DNA from: Spiroplasma endosymbiont of Aspidapion aeneum
GTDB lineage: Bacteria > Bacillota_I > Bacilli_A > Mycoplasmatales > Mycoplasmataceae
Direction of reading: 5' to 3'
Assembly (NCBI RefSeq): GCF_964031045.1
Contig: NZ_OZ034994.1
Location: forward strand, 310,001-374,000
Length of the DNA stretch: 64,000 bases
Shown here: piece by piece, positions 11,522 to 22,279 of the stretch
Layout of the letters: the number at the start of each line of letters is the position of its first letter
How positions within the stretch are numbered: position 1 is the first letter of the stretch
The notes under the pieces: model-generated
Seen by the model: the letters and a program-made list of their open reading frames with translations, nothing else
The model's database searches: none
What the model was told of the DNA's origin: nothing
Program-made: the position numbers and the translations under genes

Positions 11522-12622
11522 ATGGATTATATTAATCAGTCATATTTGCAGTTAGTAAGTAAAGTAAAAGGTGCAAAAATTAAACTAAATACTTATTCAG
11601 ATGAATTCGTTGAGTTACTTAACAAAAAACTTGGTGCAAAATTTATAAAATTACATAAAACAAGTGAAAAAAATGGATATATTTGTTGTTTTGATAAGAG
11701 ACTAAAGCGTGTTACAGTCGCTTTAACAAATAAATATATTGATAAATTATTGGCAAAAACTCATGCTAATTTTATTAGAATATTAAATGAAAAATCATGA
11801 GGGATAGAGTCAACTTTTTTAAAGGCAATTAAATTTACAAATTTTGCAGAAGAATATTATTTAACCTTTAAGAGAACTGGGAAGCCTATTGTTACTAGAA
11901 AAGTTTGAACAAATTATATGAATGGACATAGTTTTGCTCCATCAAGGTATATTATTTCTTTTTATGACATTTATTGAAAAAATTTACTAACTGCAAATGA
12001 ACTTAGAAGAGTTTTTTCAACAATAAAAGATGAACTAAAATTTAATGATTTTTGTATCCAACAAAGTGAATATTGAGCTAAAGATTCACTGCCACATATA
12101 GAAAATCTTAATAGTTATTTAAAAAAGAAAAATCCATATAAAATATCTATTGATAACTTTGGTACTGTCCAACAAGTGTTATTATTTCCAGCAGTAATGG
12201 ATCTTATTAAAATTGCAGATGAAATTAAAAGAAAATGTCGTTTAACAGAATTTCAAAAAAATATTATTGCTTTTAAGGGTTCACAAATATTTCGATGAGT
12301 ATGTACATTTACTTGTGAGGTAATAACAGATAACACTTCTCCTAACATTGTCATTGAAGGTGATGTTAAAAAAGTTACCGATGATCTTATTGAAAGAACA
12401 AGGGATATACTTGAGCGGCACACTAATAATTTTTATGAAACTGTTGTTGCAGAGGTTCAAAAGATTAAATTACCAGAGGATGTATTAATTTGAGATAAAC
12501 GTGTTAGTTATCTTTCTGAATGTGGTCAAGATTCTTACAATAAAATGGGGAAGGAAATTTGTTTATCTATTGAAGAATGGATAAATGAATTGTATGAGAT
12601 ACGTGAACTATCAAATAAATAA
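11522..12622 (+). CDS. Unknown protein, paralogue family member 2
   Basis: 366 aa with code 4. The frame also opens at ATG 11498, but that lies only about 4 nt past a TATAAT at 11489-11494, while ATG 11522 is preceded by AAGGATGG at 11504-11511, so 11522 is preferred. It shares a conserved block with the protein at 10385 (about residues 57-125 here). No catalytic motif, signal peptide or transmembrane span recognised. Confidence 0.75.
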
Positions 12623-12659
12623 ACTATGTAATTTCATTACTTATAGAATGGAAATATAA

Positions 12660-13202
12660 ATGATTTTAAACGAAAAAAGTATAAATAAGTTTGTTTCTTT
12701 TTTTAAGAATAACGATTGTAAAAATGTAACGCTAATTGAAAAACAAGATATTTATTATTATATTGGTCAAAAGAAAGAATTTTATAATGATTTATTTTTA
12801 ATTAATTTAATTAACAAACATGGAATCTTTATATCTACTTTTGTTCATTTGAACACATTAGAAAATATTTACTTGGTAAGAAATTTTGAAACAAAAATGT
12901 ATTTTCGCTCAACATATATGATAAATTCTAATAAACAAATAGATCAAATATATAAAGACTATTCAAATTCTCATTCATTGGATGGACTTACTATTATTGA
13001 AGAAAATATGGACACTAAAATGCGCCAACTATTAAATTACTATGAGAAGTCAAATCCTGATGTTAGATATTTTTTTCTAGAAGTATTAACATATCCAAAT
13101 TTAAATATTTGAAAAATGAAAAATGGTTTATTTATTGCTATTGATTCTGAAAAACAAATGTTAAAAGAAATATTGCCCTTTATATGTGATATTAATTTCT
13201 AA
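12660..13202 (+). CDS. Hypothetical protein
   Basis: 180 aa with code 4 (TGA 13110), ending at TAA 13200-13202. GGAAA at 12650-12654 is a modest Shine-Dalgarno for ATG 12660. It follows the previous gene by 37 nt and is probably co-transcribed. Soluble, aromatic- and Asn-rich; not recognised. Confidence 0.65.
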
Positions 13203-13321
13203 TAATAGTCACAACATATTATAATTAATTAGATCCTTGGACTAAACCAAAAAATACTATTACCTTACTTGTATATTCATAGTTTTCTTTACTATTATTA
13301 ATTTTTGTATGTTTTTTATTT

Positions 13322-13600
13322 TTATTTACGAAAAAAATGAAATATAAAATGACCAATAATAATTGGAATAAACATTAATGGTAATGAAAATCAGGCAAGG
13401 GATACTGGATTTGTAAATACAAATATCGGAATTCAAATAATTATAATGTTAGCCAAAGCTAAAAGTGATGTATATAATCATATAAGAGTTTTATTTACAA
13501 AATCTGTTGAATTAATAATTCAGTAATTAAAAAATAATATTCACAAAGAAAATTCCATTAATGACATTATAATTAGCACCATAAATGCTCAAGATTGCAT
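13322..13600 (-). CDS. Small membrane protein
   Basis: 92 aa with code 4; seven TGA codons are read as Trp, which argues against chance because the whole frame is strongly hydrophobic in about three segments. ATG 13600 has GGGGG about 5-9 nt upstream as ribosome site. It lies between a convergent unknown gene and the divergent ptsG gene. Function unknown. Confidence 0.6.
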
Positions 13601-13926
13601 TTTTACCCCCATTTTTTTTATAAACTTTATTTTAATTATACATAAAATGTAGCAAAATGTTGTTATATTTTATAAATAGGTTTATAATAATTATGTATTG
13701 TAATGTTTATTTCAATGCGTTTATTATAAGAGTTTGTGAATGAATTTTCTTAGTAAGATAGTTTATATTTGTTAAAGAAATAATATAAATTTCTAACAAA
13801 TTTATTGTTGACGGACAAAACTTATATTTTTTTTATGGTCAAAATTAAATATCAATATTTGTAGCAATAATTTTATGTTACCTTACTAAATAGAAAATCT
13901 CATTAAAAGTAAGAAAGGGAACTTAA
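13601..13926 (+). other. ptsG upstream region
   Basis: 326 bases, AT-rich, no gene. A TTGACG at about 13808-13813 could be a -35, but no good -10 follows at normal spacing. The Shine-Dalgarno AGAAAGG of ptsG is at its 3' end. Confidence 0.4.
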
Positions 13927-16140
13927 ATGAAAGAAAAAGATGAAGTTGTAGTTCATGAGAAGCATCATGAACAATCTGCATTTTCAAAAAAATGACTAAA
14001 TTTCAAAAGTACTAGTTTTGGTCATTTACAAAATGTTGCCAGAGTTATTGTTTTTCCAATCGCAGTTCTTCCAATTGCTGGTCTATTTTTAGGAATTGGA
14101 GGAGGATTTGCGTCAGCTGCTGACACAAATCACTGAGGTGAAGGTATTGTTAATACTTTTACAGTTGTTAAAACAATTGGTAATATTATTTTTGCAAACC
14201 TAGGTTTATTATTTGCAATATCTGTGGCATTTGGTTTTGCTAAGGCAAGTAAAGGGGTAGCTGCTGTTGCAGGTTTCATTGCATTTTTAACAATGGAAGT
14301 GACAATATCTGCATTATTTATCCCAAATACAACCGCTGGTACACTTGGTTTTGATCCATGAAAATTAGGTGGAGATAATGGATTAATTAAAACTGGTGAA
14401 GATAATGGAATGTTAAAAAATGTTGATGGGATTTCACCAACATTAGATTTATCTGTACTTGGAGGTATTCTTGTTGGATGATTAACATCTCTTGTTCATA
14501 ATAAAACATATAATATTAAAGTCCCAAAAGTGTTAGCATTCTTTGGGGGAGAAAAATTTGTCCCAATTGCAACATTCCTAATGGGGATTATAATGGGAAG
14601 TATATTATTCTTTGTATGACCTATGATATTAAAAGGATTATATGAAGTTGGTAGTGGACTTGGAGCTGCTATGGATAGTGGTACAGAGGCAAATAAACAC
14701 TCTGCTGGTAAAACAGTTAGCGGAATGGCAATAACATTTATATTTGGTTTTATTGAACGTTTATTAATTCCCGCAGGATTACATCACGTTTTCTACTCAC
14801 CATTTTGATATTCATCTGCTGGTGGACAATGAATTGGTCCAGATCCAAAACAAATTCATGATGGAATAATTAATGGTTGAAGTACAACATCTGGTTCATA
14901 TAATATATTCTTTGAACAAATGAATTATATGGGAAAAGAGTATCAAATATCAGATTCAGCCTATAAGACATTATTAGGTATGGATGGTTATTCAAAAATT
15001 GCAAGTCAAGTATGAACTGATTCTGCTGGTATACACCACATAGCATATAATCACTTTACTATGGAAGTTGGAACAGTGTTCTCAAGTGGTAGATTTGCAT
15101 TTATGCAATATGGATATCCATTCGGAGCTGCAGCAATTATAATGCTTTCTAAAAAAGAAAACAGATCAAGAACAATAGGTATTATTGGTTCTGCAGCAGC
15201 AACTTCATTCCTAACAGGAATTACAGAACCAATATTGTTCTCATTCTTGTTTGTTGCACCATTACTTTATGTATATGATGCAATCTTGGCAGGATGTAGT
15301 TTTGCAATTTGTTATGCATTAAACATAAATGTTGGGCAAGGTTTTGCAGCAGGATTTATTGATTACTCATTCTTTGGATTAATACCTTCATTTTCAAATG
15401 GGGTAGCAACACATGGTCCAAATACTATTGCAAACATGTGAGCTGGAAGATGTGGAGCATTATGAATTCCACTATACGGATTATTAATTCTATCACCAGC
15501 ATACTTCTTTGGATTCTGAGGAATTATTATTTGAAAAGATTATAAAACACCAGGAAGAGGAGACGAAGTTGATGATGTTGCATTAGAAGCTGTTTCTGCT
15601 TCTCTAGCTTCTGGTACTAAACACGATATTACTAAAGAAGAAAAAATTATTAACGGTCTAGGTGGTGTAGACAATATTTCTGAATACAATGACACTAAAA
15701 CATCACTTATAGTAAAAGTTAAATCTGCTAAAAAAGTTAATGAAGGAATTATTAAAACTTCTGGAATTAAAACAATTACTATCGATAAAAACAATGTTAC
15801 TTTATTGACAAAAGATTCAACTGAAATAATGGAACTTATTGATAAAGCAATGTACAAAAAAGACAATAAAGAAATTGGTAAATCAAGTTCTGGATATAGT
15901 CATGATTATTTAGAAAAAATACTTCAAGGTCTTGGAGGACATGAAAACATTACTGTGTTGGATAATTGCGCAACAAGATTAAGAGTTAATGTTAAAGACG
16001 GTAACTTAGTTGATGAAAAAATTCTTAAAGAAGCAAAAGCAATTGCTGTTGTAAAACGCGGTAATAGTGTACAGCTGATTTATGGTGGAGAAGCACAAAA
16101 TATTAAGGTTGCTTTAGAAACTATCTGAAGACGTAGTTAA
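13927..16140 (+). CDS. ptsG: Glucose-type PTS permease, IIC plus two IIB domains
   Basis: 737 aa with code 4. Residues about 30-535 are the membrane IIC domain, ending with the loop [11 protein letters not shown] and MSKKENRSR-like region typical of the glucose/maltose/N-acetylglucosamine family. The C terminus carries two IIB-like modules. The second (about 655-737) has the phosphorylated Cys681 in DNCATRLRV. The first (about 565-640) has the same GLGGVDNI start but ND-T-K-T-S where NCATRL should be, so it lacks the cysteine. Phosphate comes from the IIA protein encoded just downstream at 16328. Shine-Dalgarno AGAAAGG precedes ATG 13927. Sugar specificity (glucose) is inferred from family and crr linkage. 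Confidence 0.93.
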
Positions 16141-16153
16141 CATATTATTATTT

Positions 16154-16183
16154 AAATAGTGCCTTTAGGCACTATTTTTTTTG
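16154..16183 (+). terminator. Terminator after ptsG
   Basis: Hairpin AAATAGTGCC-TTTA-GGCACTATTT, perfect 10-bp stem, then a run of T to 16182. It begins 14 nt after the ptsG stop. Confidence 0.9.
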
Positions 16184-16327
16184 TCTTTATATATATTAAA
16201 ATTTAATAAAATACGATTTTATTTAATTTTAATGAGATAATTTCTTTAATTAATTGTATTTTTTTCACATAAAAAAGAAATATTCAAATATAATTAACTT
16301 ATAATTAATCAAAAAGAAAGGATAATT

Positions 16328-16813
16328 ATGGCAAAAGAATTTAAAATATATGCCCCATTCGATGGGACAGTGGAGGAAATTTCAAAATTAGATGATGGTG
16401 TTTTTTCAGAAAAAATGTTGGGTGATGGTTTTTTCATTAATCCAGCAATTGAACATGGATCATTAAAAGTTTTATCTCCAGTTTTTGGACAAATCCAACA
16501 AATCTTTGAAACAAAGCATGCAATCTTTTTTAAAGATATAGAGACTGAAATATCAATATTAATGCATTTTGGTATAGACACTGTAACCTTAAAAGGTGAA
16601 CCTTTTAAAATGAAAGTCTCTGAAGGTAAAAAAGTAAAACCTAAATCAAAAATAATGATTGTTGACCTTGATACAATTAAGTCTGCACAATTAAAATCAT
16701 CAACACCTATTGTTGTTGACAAGGGTGATACTAACTTAGAATTTACATTCAAACTTGAAAAAAGTGGATCAGTTTTTGCTGGTGATCACATTGGAACAAT
16801 TACTGTTAAGTAA
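16328..16813 (+). CDS. crr: PTS glucose-specific IIA component
   Basis: 161 aa, standard IIA-Glc length. It relays phosphate from HPr to the IIB cysteine. Phosphorylated His80 lies in ISILMHFGIDTV and the stabilising His64 in ETKHAIFF. AGAAAGGA precedes ATG 16328. Separate from ptsG by a terminator, so it is transcribed on its own, consistent with a IIA shared between permeases in Mollicutes. Confidence 0.95.
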   Translation: MAKEFKIYAPFDGTVEEISKLDDGVFSEKMLGDGFFINPAIEHGSLKVLSPVFGQIQQIFETKHAIFFKDIETEISILMHFGIDTVTLKGEPFKMKVSEGKKVKPKSKIMIVDLDTIKSAQLKSSTPIVVDKGDTNLEFTFKLEKSGSVFAGDHIGTITVK

Positions 16814-16862
16814 ATATTTATTTTAATAAATTATTATATCGTGATAATAAGATATAATCCAG

Positions 16863-16890
16863 AACCAATTCGCCTTAGAATTGGTTTTTA
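16863..16890 (+). terminator. Terminator after crr
   Basis: Hairpin AACCAATTC-GCCTTA-GAATTGGTT followed by TTTATT, about 50 nt after the crr stop. Confidence 0.85.
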
Positions 16891-17206
16891 TTATCGATAT
16901 CTTTTTTTCTTAAAATAATTACTATAATACTAGAAATATATATGAATAAATCATTCTAAAATTAAGATAATAATAGTCATAAAAGAAATCTTAAATATTT
17001 TAATAGTTATATCGTAAGAAAAGTAAGTGCGATGGATGCTTAACCTCCAGTATACTCAGCTCCCTTATACTCACCCAGTTTTTTCATAAAAGGGAAATAT
17101 TAATAAAAAAGAATATATTATCCTAACTTATCAACAAACATATTTTACTATTTTTTCTATTTTATATGATATACTAATATTGTAATTATTAAATAAGGAG
17201 AAAACA
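16891..17206. other. Intergenic with IS-terminus remnant
   Basis: 316 bases without a gene. Positions 17043-17072 on the minus strand read AGTATAAGGGAGCTGAGTAT..., matching the terminal repeat of the IS at 38793-40262 (AGTATAAAGGAAGCTAAGTG). It looks like an IS end left after deletion of the rest. Confidence 0.5.
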
Positions 17207-18370
17207 ATGAATAAATTATTTTATATTTTTAGTTTATTAACAACATTTCCAACAACACTTACACCAGGTATTATTAACAATAAAATTAATGATAAATTAG
17301 AATATGACAAATCTATTGACCAAGAAGTTATCGACCTAAATAATATAACATTATCAAAATTAACAATAAATGTTTTTGATATTGCCAAGAACAACAACAA
17401 AGTAAATGATGACGAACTTTTTAAATTAATTATGGGAGAGGAAATAAAATTTAACAAATCAGAATCAAAGAATATTATGACCATATTAAAAGACTATTTA
17501 AAAAATCCAAATGATTGATTTTTTTTAAAGTTTCCAAAGAGTTATCCTAACCTAGGGAGAGATGAAGAATATAGTATTGAAATATTATATGCAGGAGAGG
17601 GAAATTTTAATGGTCAATTGACATTTGAAGTAACATTAAGTAATGATAATTCAGCAGAAAAAAAATACTTAATTGATGAATTTGGCAGCACAGATTTGGG
17701 TATATTAAATAATGATGATTTTACAGATAAAGAAAACTATATTTGATCAAAAATTATATCTACCAATCCAAGGACAGATGTTTCTCTATCAGATGTTTCT
17801 TTTATTGATATAAATTATCAATCAACCACAATTCAGGCTAATTCTAATAGCAATTTTAAGGGAACTATAGTATTTAAATATAAAACTGACTTTAATATCA
17901 ATGGTAAGTTATCAACAGCTATAGCAAGAGTTGATTCATATTCAAATTCACAATCCGAAAGTAAAGAAAGTTGATCATCTATAAATTTCAAATTAGGGAG
18001 AGCTAAACTTCAAGAATCATTCTCTAAAATTTTATACAAATTAAATGGTTATACACGGGATAATGAAGATGGCAGAGATGTATTAAATAATATAAATTCA
18101 GATAGTAAAAATCAAAAAATTGGCCAATTAAATATAACAATGACAAATATTGATTTAAATACAAATAGCCAGTCAACAACATTAGTATCGAGAAAATACT
18201 CAAATGTTAACAATATGTCATCTTCGATTGAACTTGATTGGTTGTGACACGGAGATATATTAGATATAAAAATCAAAGTATCAGTAACTGCAGATGCAGA
18301 ATGGTATAATGCTTATTGAGCTAGATCTGAGTGTCAAGCTTCGATAGATTCATTAGAATTTTCTTTATAA
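17207..18370 (+). CDS. Secreted protein, unknown
   Basis: 387 aa with code 4. The N terminus MNKLFYIFSLLTTFPTTLTP is a Sec-type signal without a lipobox, so it is probably released or anchored by the uncleaved signal. The mature part is rich in Asn, Ser, Asp and Ile with beta-strand-like alternation. AAGGAG at 17193-17198 supports ATG 17207. No homologous domain recognised. It is followed by a truncated ABC ATPase gene. Confidence 0.75.
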
Positions 18371-18455
18371 AATGAGTATTTTTTAATCATTTATAACATT
18401 ATCAATATTTAACATTAATGTATGTCAGATGTCTAATTGTTTTTGGAGGTATTTT

Positions 18456-18818
18456 ATGATTGATATCAAAGATCTAAATAAAATTTATGGTAAAGATATG
18501 GGAAATTTTGATATTAATATTAAAATTGAAGAAGGAAAAGCATTAGCAATTCTAGGACCAAATGGGTCAGGCAAATCAACATTGATTAGACAAATTATGC
18601 AATTTATAAAAATTGATAAGGGGTCAATCATATTTTCTCAAAGTAAATCTAATAATGAATGAGAAGAAATCTTAAAAGAAATTGGTTATATTTCTGGAGA
18701 ATTATATTTATTTGAATATTTAACAGGAAAAGAATATTTAGAATTGACACTGAAATTTAAAAATAAAATTGACAATGATTTTTATCATAAGCTCGTTAAA
18801 TATTTTGAGCAAAGGTAA
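18456..18818 (+). pseudogene. ABC transporter ATPase, truncated by an IS
   Basis: N-terminal 116 or so residues of an ATP-binding subunit. The Walker A motif GPNGSGKST is at residues 35-43 and the frame runs toward the Q-loop region. It ends within the left end of the IS at 18809, whose sequence supplies the stop TAA 18816-18818. The signature motif, Walker B and the membrane partner are absent. GGAGG at 18445-18449 serves ATG 18456. The rest of the gene is not found after either IS copy. Confidence 0.85.
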
Positions 18819-18871
18819 CCCTAAGGGGAGGAAATAATATTTACTCTCACTAGTAGAAAGGTTACTTTTTT

Positions 18872-19193
18872 ATGAAAAAATATAGTTACAAAACAAAATA
18901 TCAAGCAATATTAGACTATTCAAATGGAATGAAAATTTGTGAAATAGTTAAAAAATACAACATAACTTCTGGTTCACCGCTTATTTAATATTGGATTATT
19001 AGGTATAATAATATTGAAGAATTAAAATTATCTTCAATAAAAGAAGAAGAATATATGGTAAAAATTGAATCTGAAGAAATATTAAACAAGAAAAAAATGA
19101 AAAAACTGGAGCAAGAAAATAAAGAATTAAAATGGGAAAATGAAAAACTTAAGATGCAAAATAATGTGCTAAAAAAGTTCAATCCTTCATGAC
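18872..19193 (+). pseudogene. IS copy A1 orfA with nonsense codon
   Basis: Helix-turn-helix plus coiled-coil protein of about 107 aa as in the intact copy at 40946. Here codon 39 is TAA (18986-18988) where the other copy has TCA. Near the end, CTA AAA AAG contains the heptamer A-AAA-AAG in the register used for -1 frameshifting in IS3 elements, and orfB lies in the -1 frame. Confidence 0.8.
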
Positions 19194-19203
19194 AGATACA
19201 TAA

Positions 19204-20169
19204 ATGAAGGAGAGGATGACAACTAAACCATATAAGCATCATTCATTTTGTAAAATATATATAAAAGAATTTAAAAGAACTGCGATTGTTAAAAAAATGT
19301 GTGATGCATTGGGAGTATCTGTAAGTAAATATTATGCATTCAAAAAACGTTTTAATTTGTTAAAAAAATCAGAATTCAAATACTGAAATTATCCACCTTT
19401 CATCCCTGAATATATATCAAAAGTTAATCCTAATGCAGAGGATATGATTACTAAATTTTATACAACATTTAATCCTCCTGAAAGCGCTTTTACAATAAAT
19501 AAGTGAATAAACACTACATATAATGTTAATGTTAGTCAGAAAATCATTCGAGAATACCAATTAAAGTATCCTCTAAAATTTCCTGTAGCTGTTCGTTGAA
19601 CTAAGAGAAGTAAGGCAGCGCGAATTAAACAAAACATTAGAAATGACTTAATTGGAAATGATACATATACAACATGTCCAGGACAAAAAATTGGTATTGA
19701 TGGAACTTGATTTAAGGATCTATTTATAAATGGAAAAAAAACTAAGTTATTATGTGAAATTGCTTATGATTGATTTACTTGAAAAATTGTGTCATATTCA
19801 ATCGGTGAAAGTGAAAATACACAAACTGTTGTTTCAACATTATATGGTATATCTAAATATCTGTCAAAAAATGACTTCACAAATTGTATAGTTCAAATGG
19901 ATAGAGGTTCAGCCAATCTTTCCTATGAAGTTCTAAATTATGAAAATCATCAACACAATTTTATAATATCAATGTCTAATTCTGGTTTTAAGCACAATTC
20001 ATCAACAGAGGCATTAAATGGTTGAATTAAAGAACAATTCTATTTATCAGTTGGAAATCACTTTAATTCACTTTCAGATTTTTACAAAGCATTCAAAACA
20101 TTTATTAAAAACAAAAATTTATTACAAACTTATATTTACAAACAAAAAAGAGGTGAGATATTTATTTAA
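19204..20169 (+). CDS. IS3-type transposase orfB, copy A1
   Basis: 321 aa with code 4. DDE integrase core: first Asp in KIGIDGTWF, second in VQMDRGSAN, Glu in SSTEALNGWI, with spacing typical of the rve domain. An HTH-like N-terminal part (VKKMCDALGVSVSKYYAFKK) precedes it. The frame is open from 19204, but normal expression needs orfA and frameshifting, and orfA is broken here. There is also an in-frame TAA just before ATG 19204. Confidence 0.85.
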
Positions 20170-20194
20170 CTTTCTCCCCTTAAGGTTAACTATG

Positions 20195-20749
20195 CTTTTA
20201 CAGATTGGAATCTTAATAACAATTTTAAGGATACTTTCCCATCAATAATTTTGTTACCTCAAATAAAACTAAAAATTTCTAAAATATTTCAAAAAACATA
20301 ATTAAAGATTTTAATAATTTTTAAATAGATTTAAGGAGTTAAAAACACTAAATTTAGTAATAAAAACTTATGTAATACAATGATTGCTAACATACTGGTA
20401 ACCTTTTTTGAAATAATCCATATTTGAAAGAAATAAGCAAAAAAAAGAACGTGTATATTGCAAAACTCTAAATAGTGTTTAAAAAAACTAATTTTAGATT
20501 TAAGCATAGAATATAAATAGAATTGCATATCAATTTAAGTTTTGATATTTTTTTACAATAATAAAAAATAATATACTAAATACACATATTTATTATTTTT
20601 ATTGTACAATAATTATAGGTAATTTTATTCTTATTATTTTAAATGAAATTGCCCAAATAGTTAATATAATATTAATTTTTATATAATTATCCATATCAAG
20701 GTTAAATATTTAATATCATTTTTAAAATATCTATAATAAGGAGATTTTT
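20195..20749. other. Intergenic, no gene seen
   Basis: About 555 AT-rich bases after the IS. All frames are broken and no family is recognisable. AAGGAG at 20738-20743 belongs to the following gene. Confidence 0.5.
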
Positions 20750-21343
20750 ATGAAAAAATTTATTACAAGCTTTTGCAGTTTAGCTTTAGTTGCTACACCT
20801 TTATCTGTTGTTGTTAATTAAAAATTAATTAATAGTAATGAAAATGCAAATAATGAGAAATTGAACAAAAATATTTCTTGTGATACAAGAAATACAAAAA
20901 ATAATTATAATTATATAAATTCAACAAAATAATTATTTAATTACATATTAAAATATAAACTTAATAAAACAATATTTGAAAAGTATCAATCTAAAAACCC
21001 AACACTTGGACAAACACAAAAACAAACTGGTGAATTTGGTATAATGTATCCAAATCATTGATATGAATGAATTACTGGGGAATGATCGCTGCATTTTATT
21101 CATGCTTTATGTGAAAAAATTGAAGAAGGTGAAATGGATGCTTCTGAAATAGCAAAGGGAATTTCTGAAGCAACAGAAGCTATTCCTAAAGCGTCTACAA
21201 TTGCTGAGGCAGTAGCCTTGGGTATAATTTCTTCTGCGGCGGAAATTAAATTAATGGATTTAGGAAATGGTGTAAAAATTCAATTTTTAGAATATATTAT
21301 GTTTAATTTAGTTTTATTACCAAGCGATTTTGATTGAAATTAG
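20750..21343 (+). pseudogene. Secreted protein gene with two in-frame TAA codons
   Basis: One frame of 198 codons interrupted only by TAA at 20819-20821 and 20930-20932. It starts with a signal peptide (MKKFITSFCSLALVATPLSV) and has AAGGAG before the start. The second half encodes a Trp-rich stretch (WYEWITGEWSLHF with TGA as Trp) and a small-residue helix (ISEATEAIPKAST, AEAVALGIISSAAE). An export signal plus an Ala/Gly-rich helix is seen in some bacteriocins, but that reading is only a guess. Apart from the stops the frame is well preserved. Confidence 0.6.
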
Positions 21344-21405
21344 AGGTTCTTTAAATTAATTTATTATAAAAACTATCTAATATTATAATAAAGGAGGAAT
21401 ATAAT

Positions 21406-21900
21406 ATGTTAACATATGAAAGTTCTAAGAAATTAAATAAAAACGACCTTTCTAAAATTGATCACATATACTTTAGTCTTTATATCGCATCTGTCTGCAC
21501 ATTTTGCTCAGTATATACAGCTTTATTCGCTCTTGAAACTTTATTAAAGGATTAATCATATTTTATTAAAGAATATTTTGCATTTATATTTTGAATTATA
21601 TTTGTTATTGGTAACATTGCACTTAGATTTGCAGATAGATTTCTACATAAAGATAGTCGTTTCTTTTTAAAACTTAGAAAAACAAAATCAAACATTATAT
21701 TATTTTTTATTGGATTGGCCTTTCTATCAATAGGATTAATTGCAGTATTTATTAGATATTTAATATATCCATATACTAATAGAAGTATCATAGATATTGA
21801 TGATAACTTTACCCCTGATAATGCTATATTAATCCTTAATATTTACTTTATACTATCAACAACTAATATACTAATTAATAGAGATTGGTTATTTAAATAA
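21406..21900 (+). pseudogene. Small membrane protein gene with one in-frame TAA
   Basis: Frame of 164 codons with TAA at 21553-21555 as its only defect. Excellent Shine-Dalgarno AAGGAGG at 21391-21397. Four hydrophobic segments are visible (about residues 20-45, 52-68, 88-112 and 140-155). It follows the secreted-protein pseudogene by 62 nt and may have been its partner (for example an immunity protein), which is inference. TAA follows GAT and precedes TCA; a single base change would restore the frame. Confidence 0.55.
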
Positions 21901-21926
21901 CTTTCGATCTTACAAATAAATACATT

Positions 21927-21962
21927 CAATCTATTTTTACAATATATTGTAAAAATAGATTG
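21927..21962. repeat. 36-bp perfect palindrome
   Basis: The half-site CAATCTATTTTTACAATA is followed directly by its exact reverse complement. There is no T-run on the plus strand after it, so it is not a typical terminator; it may be a hairpin or a protein-binding site. Confidence 0.8.
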
Positions 21963-22279
21963 ATTAGTTTAAAATATGTTTTTTTATCAATTAAAATATC
22001 ATTTCTTTTTGTAAGTGACATTTTAATTTTAAAAGCTAAAAAAAGAGATAACCACTATTTTGATAGTTATTTTTTTTTACTAATTATAATAGTAATATAT
22101 CTAGCAATTATTTAATAAACTTGTAAAAATAGCTTTGGTCCAAAAAAACATTTAAATTTTGCTTATTATTTGTGAAAAAACTACTTTTGTTGTATTATTA
22201 TTATAAACTTTATCATTTTAAGCTTATAAAATTGAAATATATTGGTATAATATTAAAAGAATTATGTTGAGATTTATAA
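21963..22279. other. Intergenic before trmFO
   Basis: About 317 AT-rich bases. At 22047-22079 an imperfect hairpin (ATAACCACTAT / ATAGTTAT) ends in nine or more T, a possible terminator. No gene seen. Confidence 0.45.

Larger units (their letters stand above)
18809..20194 (+). mobile_element. IS3-type insertion sequence, copy A1
   Basis: About 1.39 kb bounded by imperfect inverted repeats: left GCAAAGGTAACCCTAAGGGG, right (reverse complement) GCATAGTTAACCTTAAGGGG. It encodes orfA (broken) and an intact orfB. The second copy is at 40882-42270. No target duplication is visible (left flank TGA, right flank TTT), so one flank was probably lost or rearranged after insertion. Confidence 0.85.

Noticed and set aside
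16309-16752. Long open frame on the minus strand over crr
   Set aside because: Antisense shadow of crr, which has all IIA active-site residues.
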